This document shows, one piece after another, positions 13,939 through 21,213 of a stretch of 21,213 bases of DNA. The translations under genes and the position numbers were made by a program. Under the pieces are notes generated by a model. That model made no database searches. It was not told the DNA's origin and worked only from the letters and a program-made list of their open reading frames with translations. The DNA is taken from contig JASHWW010000002.1 of the NCBI GenBank assembly GCA_030043855.1, positions 1-21,213 on the forward strand. The letters are read 5' to 3'. Within the stretch, counting starts at the first letter, position 1; each line of letters begins with the position of its first letter. The stretch comes from Thermoplasmata archaeon. GTDB taxonomy: Archaea; Thermoplasmatota; Thermoplasmata; Lutacidiplasmatales; UBA184.

Positions 13939-15233
13939 GCTTCGCCGGCCCGACGATCGAATGTCGCGGCGTCACCGTTCGATACGGGACCCGGAGCGCT
14001 CTCGCCGAGGTGGAGTTTCTCGCCCGTCCGGGCGAGTTCGTGGCGCTGGCGGGCCCGAACGGGTCCGGCAAGACGACGCTGCTTCGGACGATCCTCGGTT
14101 TCGTCTCGCCGGAGGACGGAGCGGTCGCCGTCCTCGGGCACCCGGTGGACGAACTCTCGGTGCGCGAGCGGGCGCGACGGATCGCCTGGGTGCCCCAGGA
14201 GGAGGTCGCGCGGGACGACGTGCCCCTGCTGTCGTACGTGCTCTACGGCCGGTACGCGCACCTCGGGCCGCTGGAGCCGGAATCGCCGGCCGATCGGGCG
14301 GCTGCCGTCCGGGCGCTCGGCGAGGTCGGACTGGGCGACCGCCTCACCGACGGGATCCTCTCGCTGAGCGGCGGCGAGCGACAGCGCGCCGTGCTGGCAC
14401 GGGCGCTGGTGCAGGACGCGCCGATCTTGCTCCTGGACGAGCCGACCGCGCACCTGGATATCGGTCACCAGCTCGACCTGCTCGAACGGGTGCGAGCGCT
14501 CGCTCGACGCACCGGCGTCACGGTCGTCGCGGCCCTCCACGACCTGAATCTCGCCGCCCGGTTCGCGGACCGGATCGTCGTGCTCTCCCGCGGTCGCAAG
14601 GTCGCCGAGGGCCCCCCGTCGGACGTCCTCTCGTCGGAACTGCTCGAACGAGTGTGGGGGATCGTCGCCGAGCTGCGACGGGAGCCGCGCTCCGGCGTCC
14701 CCTACCTCGTCCCGTTCCGCCCCACCTCGATGCCGCCCCCGGCCATTCCGCCGCTGGGACCGGGTCCCGTCCACGTCGTCGGCGGGGGAGGCACGGCCGG
14801 GCCCGTACTGCGCGCCCTCGTCGACGCCGGGTGCCGGGTCACGGCCGGGGTGCTGAACCTGCTGGACACGGACCAGGAGACCGCCCGAGAGCTGGGCGTG
14901 CCGACGACGGTGGAGGCACCGTTCGCCCCGCTCTCGGCCGAAGCGCGCGCCGCCAACGGCGAGATGCTCCGAGCCGCACGACTCGTGGTCGTCGCCGCCT
15001 TTCCGGTCGCCGCCTCGAACCTCGGGAATCTCGAGGACCTGCAGGGGCTCGCCGGTCGGATCCCGGTGCTTCTCCTCCCTCGGGGAGCCGCCGCCGACTG
15101 GGATTACGCCGGCGGCGAAGGGTCCCGGGCCCTGGAGCGGCTCCGTTCCGAAGGTGCGATCGAAGTGGAGGGAGTCCCGGACGTCCTGCGCGCCTGCGCC
15201 CGCCTCGTCCCGGTGGTCTCTCCGACGCCCTAG
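13935..15233 (+). CDS. BtuD/FecE-type ABC ATPase with C-terminal Rossmann-like domain
   Basis: A 432-residue protein from GTG 13935, overlapping the permease stop (GTGA). Residues 1-255 form the ATPase: Walker A GPNGSGKTTL (about 39-48), Q-loop WVPQEEVARDDV, signature LSGGERQR, Walker B ILLLDEPTAHLD, H-loop ALHDLNLAARF. After a Pro-rich linker (about 255-275) comes an extra domain of about 155 residues starting VHVVGGGGTAGPVLRALVDA, a glycine-rich nucleotide-binding-like turn, then CRVTAGVLNLLDTD, RLVVVAAFPVA and GRIPVLLLPRG. Similar C-terminal extensions occur, to my knowledge, on cobalamin-transport ATPases of haloarchaea and methanogens, favouring cobalamin import. Its role is unknown to me. 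Its stop shares CTAG with the convergent regulator. Confidence 0.9.
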   Translation: MSFAGPTIECRGVTVRYGTRSALAEVEFLARPGEFVALAGPNGSGKTTLLRTILGFVSPEDGAVAVLGHPVDELSVRERARRIAWVPQEEVARDDVPLLSYVLYGRYAHLGPLEPESPADRAAAVRALGEVGLGDRLTDGILSLSGGERQRAVLARALVQDAPILLLDEPTAHLDIGHQLDLLERVRALARRTGVTVVAALHDLNLAARFADRIVVLSRGRKVAEGPPSDVLSSELLERVWGIVAELRREPRSGVPYLVPFRPTSMPPPAIPPLGPGPVHVVGGGGTAGPVLRALVDAGCRVTAGVLNLLDTDQETARELGVPTTVEAPFAPLSAEARAANGEMLRAARLVVVAAFPVAASNLGNLEDLQGLAGRIPVLLLPRGAAADWDYAGGEGSRALERLRSEGAIEVEGVPDVLRACARLVPVVSPTP

Positions 15234-16054
15234 GGAGCTCGCCGCCGACCTCCGCCGGGCAGCGGCGTTACCTGCAGCGGCGGCGGTTCGGGCTCGGAGA
15301 ACGCAGCGAGCAGCTGGGGCAACGCGTCCCGCGCGACGACGACGGTGGTGGGGACGCCCACGCGCGAAGCGGCACGGCACGATTCGGCCACGGCGAAGCG
15401 CACGATCGGGCGGGGCGTCGCGGATCGCACCGCGTGAACGGCCTCGAGCCCTACCGCCGCCAGTTGGCCCCCGTTGATCCCCCGGGCCAACGCGCGCAGT
15501 CGGTCCGGGAGGCGGGGGTCCGCGATCTCTTCCGGGCCGAGCGGATACACCGACACGGTCGCGGGGACGATCGGCACGATCCCCTCCAAGTCTCCGATCT
15601 CGACGAGCGCGCCGGCCCGCGCACCCGCGGCGACCGTCCCGCGGGACGCCCCGCTGCCGCCGCGTCGGGCCGTCAGGATGCCGTCGCGCAGTTCGAGCGA
15701 GACGCGCTCCCCGGTCCGGAGACGCTCCCCCGCCACCGCCCGCGTCGCTCGGATGACATGGAGCCGGTCCAACCGGGAGGCGACGTCCTCCGCCAGATGA
15801 TCGAGCGCGGCGTGGAGCTGTTCGATCCCCCGCACGGTGGGCCGGTAGTGCCCGTCCCGAACCTCGACCAGGCCCGCGCGGGAGAGCTGCCGATAGGAGT
15901 GCGACGCCGCCTGTACGGTGAGCCCCATCCGTTCGGCGATGGGACGCAACTGCGTGGGTTCCTGCGTCAGGCACTCGTAGAGGAACTGCAACTCCGTGAC
16001 CGCCCCGCTCCGCCGGAGGGCGGGCAATCCAACGGAGTCCGGCGAGCGCGGCAC
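15230..16054 (-). CDS. MarR-like winged-helix transcriptional regulator with C-terminal effector domain
   Basis: A 274-residue protein from GTG 16054, chosen because a TATA-like CGTTTTAT sits 24-31 nt upstream. Residues about 18-75 form a winged helix: TELQFLYECLTQEPTQLRPI, AERMGLTVQAASHSYRQLSR (recognition helix), AGLVEVRDGHYRPTVRG (wing). A helical linker (IEQLHAALDHLAEDVASRLDRL) likely dimerises. The rest, about 165 residues, contains LVEIGDLEGIVPIVPATVSVYPLG, RGINGGQLAAVGLEAVHAVR and FAVAESCRAASRVGVPTTVVV; it may bind an effector. Similar fusions occur in archaea, but I cannot name the family firmly. Lying tail to tail with the BtuFCD-like operon, it might respond to the same metabolite (weak inference). 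Confidence 0.8.
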   Translation of the reverse strand: MPRSPDSVGLPALRRSGAVTELQFLYECLTQEPTQLRPIAERMGLTVQAASHSYRQLSRAGLVEVRDGHYRPTVRGIEQLHAALDHLAEDVASRLDRLHVIRATRAVAGERLRTGERVSLELRDGILTARRGGSGASRGTVAAGARAGALVEIGDLEGIVPIVPATVSVYPLGPEEIADPRLPDRLRALARGINGGQLAAVGLEAVHAVRSATPRPIVRFAVAESCRAASRVGVPTTVVVARDALPQLLAAFSEPEPPPLQVTPLPGGGRRRAP

Positions 16055-16077
16055 GGACGCGCGCAGTCGCGCCGGGG

Positions 16078-16085
16078 ATAAAACG
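16078..16085 (-). promoter_or_regulatory. TATA-like element of the MarR-like regulator
   Basis: The minus strand reads CGTTTTAT, 24-31 nt upstream of GTG 16054 and inside the 57-nt gap after the UvrB stop. It indicates independent transcription of the regulator. Confidence 0.5.
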
Positions 16086-16111
16086 CTCTTGACCGTTCCG
16101 ACAATCGGCGT

Positions 16112-18160
16112 TTACCCGGTCGCCGCCCGAGCGCGCGGGGATGCGCCGGGGGTCCCGGGGGTGGACCGCCGAAGCTCGCGCAACCGATCCCGGATCCGTG
16201 CGGCCTCCTCGAAATCGAGGCGCTCGGCGGCCAGCCGCATCTCCTCTTCCAGGTTCGCGAGGAGGAGGGGCATCCGATCCTTCCACCGCTTGCCGAGCCC
16301 TTCGACGCTCAGGTCCCCGGACGGGGCGACCTCCTCGCCGAGGATCGATCGGACCTCCTTGCGGACCGACTCCGGCACGATCCCGTGGGCCGCGTTGTAC
16401 GCGAGCTGGGCGTTCCGCCGGCGGGTCATCTCCGCGATCGCCCGGGACATGGAGCCGGTCAGACGGTCCGCGTAGAGGACGACCTTCCCCGCGGCGTTGC
16501 GGCTGGCGCGGCCCGCCGTCTGCACGATCGACGTCTCGCTCCGGAGGTACCCCTCCTTGTCGGCGTCGAGGATCGCGACGAAGCTCACCTCCGGCAGGTC
16601 GAGTCCCTCCCGGAGCAGGTTGATCCCCACGAGCACGTCGAACCGGCCGAGACGTAGGTCGCGGAGCACCTCCACCCGCTTGAGCGTCTCGATGTCGGAG
16701 TGGAGGTAGCGGACCTTCAGCCCCTGGTTGGCCAGATAGTTCGCGAGCTCCTCGCTCGTCGCCTTCGTGAGCGTCGTGACGAGCGCCCGGTCGCCGCGGT
16801 CGATGCACGCGCGCAGCTCGGTGAGCAGGTCCGCGATGTGCCCGGCGAGCGGCCGGACTTCGATCGGCGGGTCGACGAGCCCGGTCGGCCGAATGATCTG
16901 CTCGACCAGCCCCTTCGAGACCTTGCGCTCGAACGGGCCCGGCGTCGCGGAGACGAACACGACCTCGCGGGCGCGGCCGAGGAACTCGGGGAACTTGAGC
17001 GGCCGATTGTCCCGGCAGGACGGGAGCCGCCAACCGAATTCGACGAGGTTGTCCTTGCGGGTCCGGTCCCCCTTGTACATCCCCTCGAGCTGGGGGACCC
17101 CCACGTGGGACTCGTCCAGGAACACCAGGAAGTCCTTCGGGAAGAAGTCGATCAACGTGTACGGCGGCTCGCCCGGCTTGCGGTCGGCAAAGAATCGCGC
17201 GTAGTTCTCGATCCCCGAGCAGTAGCCGGTCTCCCGGATCATCTCGAGGTCGTAGTCGACGCGCCCCTTCAGCCGCTGGGCCTCGACGATCTTCTCGTTC
17301 CGCTGCAGCTCGGCGACCCGCGCGTCCCTCTCCCGCTCGATCTCGCCGACGACCTTCTGCAACCGATCGTCGACGGTCAGGAAGTGCGTCGCCGGGAAGA
17401 CGGCGAGCTCGGTCAGCTCGCGCACCTCCTCGCCCGTGACCGGATCCAGCTCCGCGATCGCGGCCACCCGGCTCCCTTCGAGGACGATGCGGTGCAGGTT
17501 CTCGCCGGCCCCCATCACGTCGATGGTGCCGCCGCGGACGCGGAACCGGCCGCGCTTCAGCTCGACATCGTTGCGCGCGTACTTCATGCGGACGAGCTGG
17601 TCGAGGAGCCCCTGCCGGCCGATCGACTGGCCGACCCGGACCTCGACGACCGACGCCCGGTAATCCTCCGGCGAGCCCAACCCGTAGATGCAGCTCACGG
17701 AGGCGACGATCAGGACGTCACGGCGGGTGAGCAGGGCCTGGGTCGCCCGGTGCCGCAGTCGGTCGATCTCCTCGTTGATCGACGCGTCCTTCTCGATGTA
17801 GAGGTCGATCTGCGGAACGTACGCTTCGGGCTGGTAGTAGTCGTAGTAGCTGACGAAGTACTCCACCGCGTTGTGCGGGAACAGGGCCCGGAACTCGCTC
17901 ACCAGCTGGGCGGCGAGCGTCTTGTTCGGGCTGATGACGAGGGTCGGCCGCTGGAGGCGAGCGACCGTGTGGGCCATCGTGAACGTCTTCCCGCTCCCGG
18001 TGACGCCGAGCAGCGTGACGTACCGCTCGCCGCGCTCGACCCGGCGGACGATCTCGTCGATCGCCTCGGGCTGATCCCCCTGCGGGACCAGGTCCGTTTC
18101 CAGCTGGAACCGGCCGGGGAGGGTCGGTTCGACGGGCGGCGCCCGGGCGGTCCGCGTCAT
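16112..18160 (-). CDS. uvrB: Excinuclease ABC subunit B (UvrB)
   Basis: A 682-residue protein from ATG 18160. UvrB is the damage-verifying helicase-like subunit of bacterial-type nucleotide excision repair, handed DNA by UvrA and recruiting UvrC. Visible: Walker A GVTGSGKT (about residues 45-52), beta-hairpin YYDYYQPEAYVP, SVSCIYGLGSPEDY, IDFFPKDFLVFLDESHVGVPQ (DExH box), FVSATPG, VGINLLREGLDLPEVSFVAILDADKEG, motif VI QTAGRASRN (commonly QTIGRAARN), and the C-terminal UVR/UvrC-binding helix pair LEEEMRLAAERLDFEEAARI. Length is normal. The family is bacterial, so archaeal copies are regarded as laterally acquired. It starts within the LarE stop (ATGA), so the two are translationally coupled. 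UvrA and UvrC are not in the window. Confidence 0.97.
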   Translation of the reverse strand: MTRTARAPPVEPTLPGRFQLETDLVPQGDQPEAIDEIVRRVERGERYVTLLGVTGSGKTFTMAHTVARLQRPTLVISPNKTLAAQLVSEFRALFPHNAVEYFVSYYDYYQPEAYVPQIDLYIEKDASINEEIDRLRHRATQALLTRRDVLIVASVSCIYGLGSPEDYRASVVEVRVGQSIGRQGLLDQLVRMKYARNDVELKRGRFRVRGGTIDVMGAGENLHRIVLEGSRVAAIAELDPVTGEEVRELTELAVFPATHFLTVDDRLQKVVGEIERERDARVAELQRNEKIVEAQRLKGRVDYDLEMIRETGYCSGIENYARFFADRKPGEPPYTLIDFFPKDFLVFLDESHVGVPQLEGMYKGDRTRKDNLVEFGWRLPSCRDNRPLKFPEFLGRAREVVFVSATPGPFERKVSKGLVEQIIRPTGLVDPPIEVRPLAGHIADLLTELRACIDRGDRALVTTLTKATSEELANYLANQGLKVRYLHSDIETLKRVEVLRDLRLGRFDVLVGINLLREGLDLPEVSFVAILDADKEGYLRSETSIVQTAGRASRNAAGKVVLYADRLTGSMSRAIAEMTRRRNAQLAYNAAHGIVPESVRKEVRSILGEEVAPSGDLSVEGLGKRWKDRMPLLLANLEEEMRLAAERLDFEEAARIRDRLRELRRSTPGTPGASPRARAATG

Positions 18161-19014
18161 CGGACCACCGGCAATTGCCCCCGTCGGACGCCGTATCCGT
18201 TCGGGTCGAACGTCACCCGGGCGAATCCGATCGCCCGGAGGCGGGCGACGACGGTGGACGCCGTGGGCTCGGCTGCGAGGCGCGGCACCTCGTCCGGATC
18301 GACCTCGACCCGGGCGTCCGAGCCTCGGACGCGAACGCGAACCTGGCGGAACCCTTCGGCCCGAACAACGGCCTCCGCCGATTCGATCCGGCGAAGCAGC
18401 GTGGCGTCGATCGGTTCCCCCCGCGCGACCCGCGAGGCCAGGCACGCGTTCGACGGGGTCGACCAGTTCGGGAGGCCGCGTCGACGGGCGACCGCCCGGA
18501 CGGCGGCCTTGTTCCACGACGCCCAGACGAGGGGGTGAGAGAAGCCCGCCTCATCGAGAGCGCGGATCCCCGGCCGGTCCTCTCCCAGGTCGTCGACGTG
18601 GACCCCGTCGAGGTACTGACGCGACCCCGCGTCGGCCCCGACGGAGAGGAGCACCGCCGCCTCGACGGAACGGCAGTGGAAGCACCGGTCCGACGCATTC
18701 GCCCGGTACTCGGCGCGGGCGAGCGGGTCGGCCTCCCGGACGACGTGGCGGATCCCAACCGCGCGCGCCACGGTCCTCGCTCGCGCGACCTCCTCGCGGG
18801 CGACCGCCGGCCCCTCCAGCGTGACGGCGACCGCTCGGGAGCCGAGCGCCTCGAACGCCAGGGAGGCGACGACCGCGGAGTCGACCCCACCCGACATCGC
18901 CACGAGCGCCGAACCTCCCTCGGCGATCCGACGGAGGAGCCCCGGCTCGTCGAGCACGAGGGCCTCCGGTTCGAGCTGCGCCATGGGGTCGCCCCGGAAG
19001 GGGCGGTCGACCAT
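18157..19014 (-). CDS. larE: LarE-type ATP-dependent sulfur transferase (PP-loop family)
   Basis: A 285-residue protein from ATG 19014; ATG 18984 (275 residues) is a close alternative. LarE adenylates and adds sulfur to the pyridinium dicarboxylate precursor of the nickel-pincer nucleotide cofactor of LarA-type racemases. Evidence: PP-loop ALVAMSGGVDSAVVASLA (about residues 36-53), YRANASDRCFHCRS (Cys111 and Cys114), LDGVHVDDLGEDRPGIRALDEAG with FSHPLVWASWNKAAVRAVAR, and STPSNACLASRVARGEPI with Cys191, then a C-terminal domain with VRVRVRGSDARVEVDPDEVPRL. The Lactobacillus enzyme uses only the last Cys as a sacrificial sulfur donor; forms with a CxxC plus that Cys are reported to carry a [4Fe-4S] cluster. 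LarA, LarB and LarC are not in the window. Confidence 0.9.
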   Translation of the reverse strand: MVDRPFRGDPMAQLEPEALVLDEPGLLRRIAEGGSALVAMSGGVDSAVVASLAFEALGSRAVAVTLEGPAVAREEVARARTVARAVGIRHVVREADPLARAEYRANASDRCFHCRSVEAAVLLSVGADAGSRQYLDGVHVDDLGEDRPGIRALDEAGFSHPLVWASWNKAAVRAVARRRGLPNWSTPSNACLASRVARGEPIDATLLRRIESAEAVVRAEGFRQVRVRVRGSDARVEVDPDEVPRLAAEPTASTVVARLRAIGFARVTFDPNGYGVRRGQLPVVR

Positions 19015-19033
19015 ACCGTTTGCCCCGGGCAAT

Positions 19034-19043
19034 CTCCTTACCG
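19034..19043. promoter_or_regulatory. Shared bidirectional core promoter between larE and the PPC gene
   Basis: The AT-richer island CTCCTTACCG lies about 24 nt from ATG 19014 on one strand and about 26 nt from ATG 19065 on the other. Read as CGGTAAGGAG on the minus strand or as written on the plus strand, it is the only TATA-like element in the 50-nt divergent gap. It may serve both directions. Confidence 0.35.
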
Positions 19044-19064
19044 TCTCGAAGTCTCCCCGGTTCG

Positions 19065-19502
19065 ATGCAGACGGTTCGGGACGGAACGCGATACCTCCTC
19101 CGATTGGACGACGGCCAGGACCTCTTCGAGGCGCTGACCGCGTTCGCCGAGCGCGAGCAGATCCGGGCCGGTACGATCCTCTTCGGCATCGGGATGCTCA
19201 AGCACGCGACGTTCGGATATTGGGACGGGAAGGCGTACCAGCCGCACGACCTGGAGGCGCCCCACGAGCTCGTCGCCCTCCACGGAACCATCGCCCGCGC
19301 CGACGGACGTCCGTCGATCCACCTGCATGCGGCCGCGGCCGGTCCCGACCACGACCTCGTCGGCGGTCACCTCCTGCGCGCCCAGCTCGGGGTGCTCGGC
19401 GAGATCGCGGTCGAGGCGTTCCCGGACCGCACGTTCGGCCGCCCGCTGGTGGAGAGCTTCGGGCTCCGGATGCTCGACCTCGAGCCGGGCGCGGACGTCT
19501 AG
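19065..19502 (+). CDS. PPC/DUF296 domain protein
   Basis: A 145-residue single-domain protein from ATG 19065. It matches the PPC (PCC, DUF296; PF03479) fold: RYLLRLDDGQDLFEALTAFA, AGTILFGIGMLKHATFGYWD, ELVALHGTIAR, and the conserved His/Gly block PSIHLHAAAAGPDHDLVGGH leading into LLRAQLGVLGEIAVE. In prokaryotes the fold is found as free-standing trimers; in plants it is attached to AT-hook DNA-binding motifs. The clustered histidines (HLH...DHD...GGH) could hold a metal at the trimer interface. There is no AT-hook or signal peptide. Molecular function of the free-standing form is not established. It lies 38 nt before the helicase on the same strand and may be co-transcribed with it. Confidence 0.88.
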   Translation: MQTVRDGTRYLLRLDDGQDLFEALTAFAEREQIRAGTILFGIGMLKHATFGYWDGKAYQPHDLEAPHELVALHGTIARADGRPSIHLHAAAAGPDHDLVGGHLLRAQLGVLGEIAVEAFPDRTFGRPLVESFGLRMLDLEPGADV

Positions 19503-19540
19503 GCGTCACGCCTTTCTCCCGCCGTTGGTCGCGCTCGCCG

Positions 19541-21213
19541 ATGTCGTCGGGGGACGCGCTCGACCGTCCGGAGATCGACCCGCGCCTCGCCGCCGCGGTC
19601 GGTCGTCGCGGGATCCACGAACCGAGCGAGATCCAGCAACTCGCCTTCCCGGTGCTGGCGGGGGACGCGGATGCGCTCCTACTGTCGCCGACGGGGACGG
19701 GCAAGACCGAGGCGGCGCTCCTCCCGCTGCTCACCCGACGTCTGCGCGACCCGACCCCCGCGGTCTCGATCCTTTACATCACCCCGCTGCGGGCCCTGAA
19801 CCGCGACCTCGAGCACCGCCTGGTCGCTCTCGTCGGGGAGGTCGGCCTCACGGCGGCCGTCCGGCACGGCGACACGCCGACGTCGCAGCGTCTGGCCCAG
19901 TCGCGGCGCCCGCCGGATCTGTTGCTGACCACGCCGGAGACGGTGCAGATCCTGCTCGTCGGGCACCGCCTCCGGGCCTCCCTCGCGAACGTGCGGACCG
20001 TGATCGTCGACGAGGTGCACGAGCTCGTCGGGTCCGACCGGGGCGCCCAGTTGGCGCTCACGCTCGAGCGGCTGGACGTCCTCACCGGCCGTCGGGTCCG
20101 CCGCATCGGTCTTTCGGCGACCGTCGGGAACCCCGAGGCCGTCGCGCGGTTTCTTGCGCCGGCTCCCCGCGACGTCCGGGTCTTGGCCGCGACCGGGCGG
20201 CGCGTCCTCGAATTGAACGCGCGGCGGCCGCGGGAGGACCGCCCTCCGCTCGGGGCCGACCTCGTTCGGGATCTGAAGGCGGACGCCGTCCTCCTCGCGG
20301 GGGTCCGGCAGGTCGAGGAGGAGATCCGCTCCCATCGGACGACCCTCGTGTTCGTCAACACGCGTCCGACGGCGGAGGGCCTCGCGGCCCGACTCAATCG
20401 CCTCGCGCCCGATCTTCCCGTGGCCGTCCATCACGGGTCGCTCTCGCGGGAGGTCCGCGAGGAGGCGGAGCGCGCGTTCCGCGACGGGCAGCTCCGGGGC
20501 CTGGTCGCGACGTCGTCGCTCGAGCTCGGCATCGACGTCGGGGTCATCGACCACGTGGTCCAGTTCGGGTCCCCCCACCAGGTCGGACGGCTCGTGCAAC
20601 GGGTCGGTCGCTCCGGACATCGGCTCGATCGGACGATCCACGGGACGGTGCTGGCGCTCGACGACGACGATCTCGAGGAGGCCGCGGTGCTTGCCCGCCG
20701 CGCCGACGACGGCCAGATCGAACCGATCGCCTGGCGAACCCGCAACCGGCTGGCGGCCGCGCAGCAGATCGTCGCGAGTCTCCGGGCGGAAGGTTCGATC
20801 GACATCGCGCGGTGGGTCGCCTGTCTCCGCCACGCCGCTCCGGTCGTCGACCTGTCGGACCCGGAGTGGGTGGAGCTCGTCGATTACCTCGTCGGACTGT
20901 CGCTCGCGAGAAGGGTCGAGACGCGGCTGACGTCGGGCCGTGCGACCCTGGCTCGGTTCTACGCCTCCCTGTCGTTGATCCCCGACGAGCGGACGTATCG
21001 CCTCCGCGACATCGCGACCCGCCGCCTGATCGGGACGCTCGACGAGCGATTCGTGCTGACCCAGATCCTGGCGCAGCCCGAGGAGATCTTCCTCCTCCAC
21101 GGACGGACGTGGAAAGTCGTCGAGTACCGGGACGGCGAGCTCCTGGTCGAGACCGTCCAGGAGATCGGGCAGGAGCCGCGCTGGGCCGGGGAGGACCTTC
21201 CGGTGCCGTTCGA
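19541..21213 (+). CDS. Lhr-type superfamily 2 DNA helicase (C-terminus cut by window edge)
   Basis: 557 full codons from ATG 19541, running off the right edge. SF2 motifs in order: Q-like GIHEPSEIQQLAFPVL, motif I LLLSPTGTGKTEAALLP (about residues 45-61), Ia YITPLRALNRDL, Ib LLTTPETVQILL, II VIVDEVHEL (DEVH), III LSATVGNP, IV TLVFVNTRPTAEGLAARL, VAVHHGSLSREVREEAE, V LVATSSLELGIDVG, VI QRVGRSGHR. The DEVH box, the SLELGIDVG motif and the following ADDGQIEP stretch with a winged-helix-like region are typical of Lhr and Lhr-core proteins, 3'-5' helicases linked to DNA repair. About 30% or more of the usual 850-950 residues is missing, so Lhr-core cannot be separated from other Lhr branches. Confidence 0.93.
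   Translation, partial: MSSGDALDRPEIDPRLAAAVGRRGIHEPSEIQQLAFPVLAGDADALLLSPTGTGKTEAALLPLLTRRLRDPTPAVSILYITPLRALNRDLEHRLVALVGEVGLTAAVRHGDTPTSQRLAQSRRPPDLLLTTPETVQILLVGHRLRASLANVRTVIVDEVHELVGSDRGAQLALTLERLDVLTGRRVRRIGLSATVGNPEAVARFLAPAPRDVRVLAATGRRVLELNARRPREDRPPLGADLVRDLKADAVLLAGVRQVEEEIRSHRTTLVFVNTRPTAEGLAARLNRLAPDLPVAVHHGSLSREVREEAERAFRDGQLRGLVATSSLELGIDVGVIDHVVQFGSPHQVGRLVQRVGRSGHRLDRTIHGTVLALDDDDLEEAAVLARRADDGQIEPIAWRTRNRLAAAQQIVASLRAEGSIDIARWVACLRHAAPVVDLSDPEWVELVDYLVGLSLARRVETRLTSGRATLARFYASLSLIPDERTYRLRDIATRRLIGTLDERFVLTQILAQPEEIFLLHGRTWKVVEYRDGELLVETVQEIGQEPRWAGEDLPVPF

Noticed and set aside
13899..17033. A 1044-codon open frame on the minus strand.
   Set aside because: It crosses the opposite-strand ATPase gene, the regulator and most of uvrB in another frame. 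Its product is an Arg/Gly/Pro-rich string without domains. It is open because GC-rich DNA rarely contains stops.
18161..18517. A longer UvrB start giving 801 residues.
   Set aside because: The added 119 residues are Arg/Gly/Pro-rich and lie inside larE in another frame. ATG 18160 gives a normal-length UvrB in an ATGA overlap.
16700..18538. A 612-codon plus-strand open frame opposite uvrB.
   Set aside because: Mirror frame of a well-supported uvrB; composition is Arg/Val/Asp repeats typical of antisense GC-rich frames.
1..21213. CRISPR arrays, insertion sequences, integrases or prophage genes.
   Set aside because: No regularly spaced repeats, transposase or integrase motifs, or flanking duplications were seen on either strand.

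Overview
The window is very GC-rich, and five observations point to an archaeon. TATA-like elements lie about 25-30 nt upstream of many starts, so most first genes look leaderless or nearly so. GTG starts are frequent. There is an aIF1/SUI1 initiation factor. A tRNA-Trp carries an intron after position 37 and no encoded CCA. There is also a thermopsin-family surface protein and an Lhr-type helicase. The thermopsin with 'ETGLP' repeats, together with a bacterial-type UvrB, best fits a high-GC member of the Thermoplasmatota. That placement is inference from gene content; no phylogeny was run.

Layout. Positions 1-3488 (minus) hold most of a giant secreted thermopsin-like protein with a beta-helix-like middle and four C-terminal repeats; it runs off the left edge. 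Positions 3636-5077 hold three small genes: an SRPBCC protein (+), a tiny Cys/His-rich putative zinc protein (-), and a GcvH-like/TusA-like fusion (+). The fusion converges on a CysA-type thiosulfate sulfurtransferase (5093-5947, -), which suggests a small sulfur-handling locus. aIF1 (6050-6367, -) follows. A three-gene ABC-2 exporter operon is at 6524-8975 (-), a Wzx-like flippase at 9222-10964 (-), a VOC protein at 11030-11434 (-), and intron-bearing tRNA-Trp at 11497-11657 (-).

A BtuF/BtuC/BtuD-like import operon (cobalamin or siderophore) runs from 11776 to 15233 (+). Its ATPase has an extra Rossmann-like C-terminal domain. It meets a MarR-like winged-helix regulator (15230-16054, -) tail to tail, and the two genes share one CTAG for both stop codons. 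LarE and UvrB (19014 to 16112, -) form a 4-nt-overlapping pair. Divergent from LarE are a PPC/DUF296 protein and an Lhr-type helicase (19065 to right edge, +).

Most notable items: the GcvH-TusA fusion, in which the lipoyl-lysine position is Arg and the TusA CPxP is CSAV; the tRNA-Trp intron, which contains a 10-nt antisense to its own anticodon loop; and a LarE with CxxC plus a third Cys. No CRISPR array, insertion sequence or integrase was seen. No gene-free stretch exceeds 300 bases; the longest is 8976-9221.
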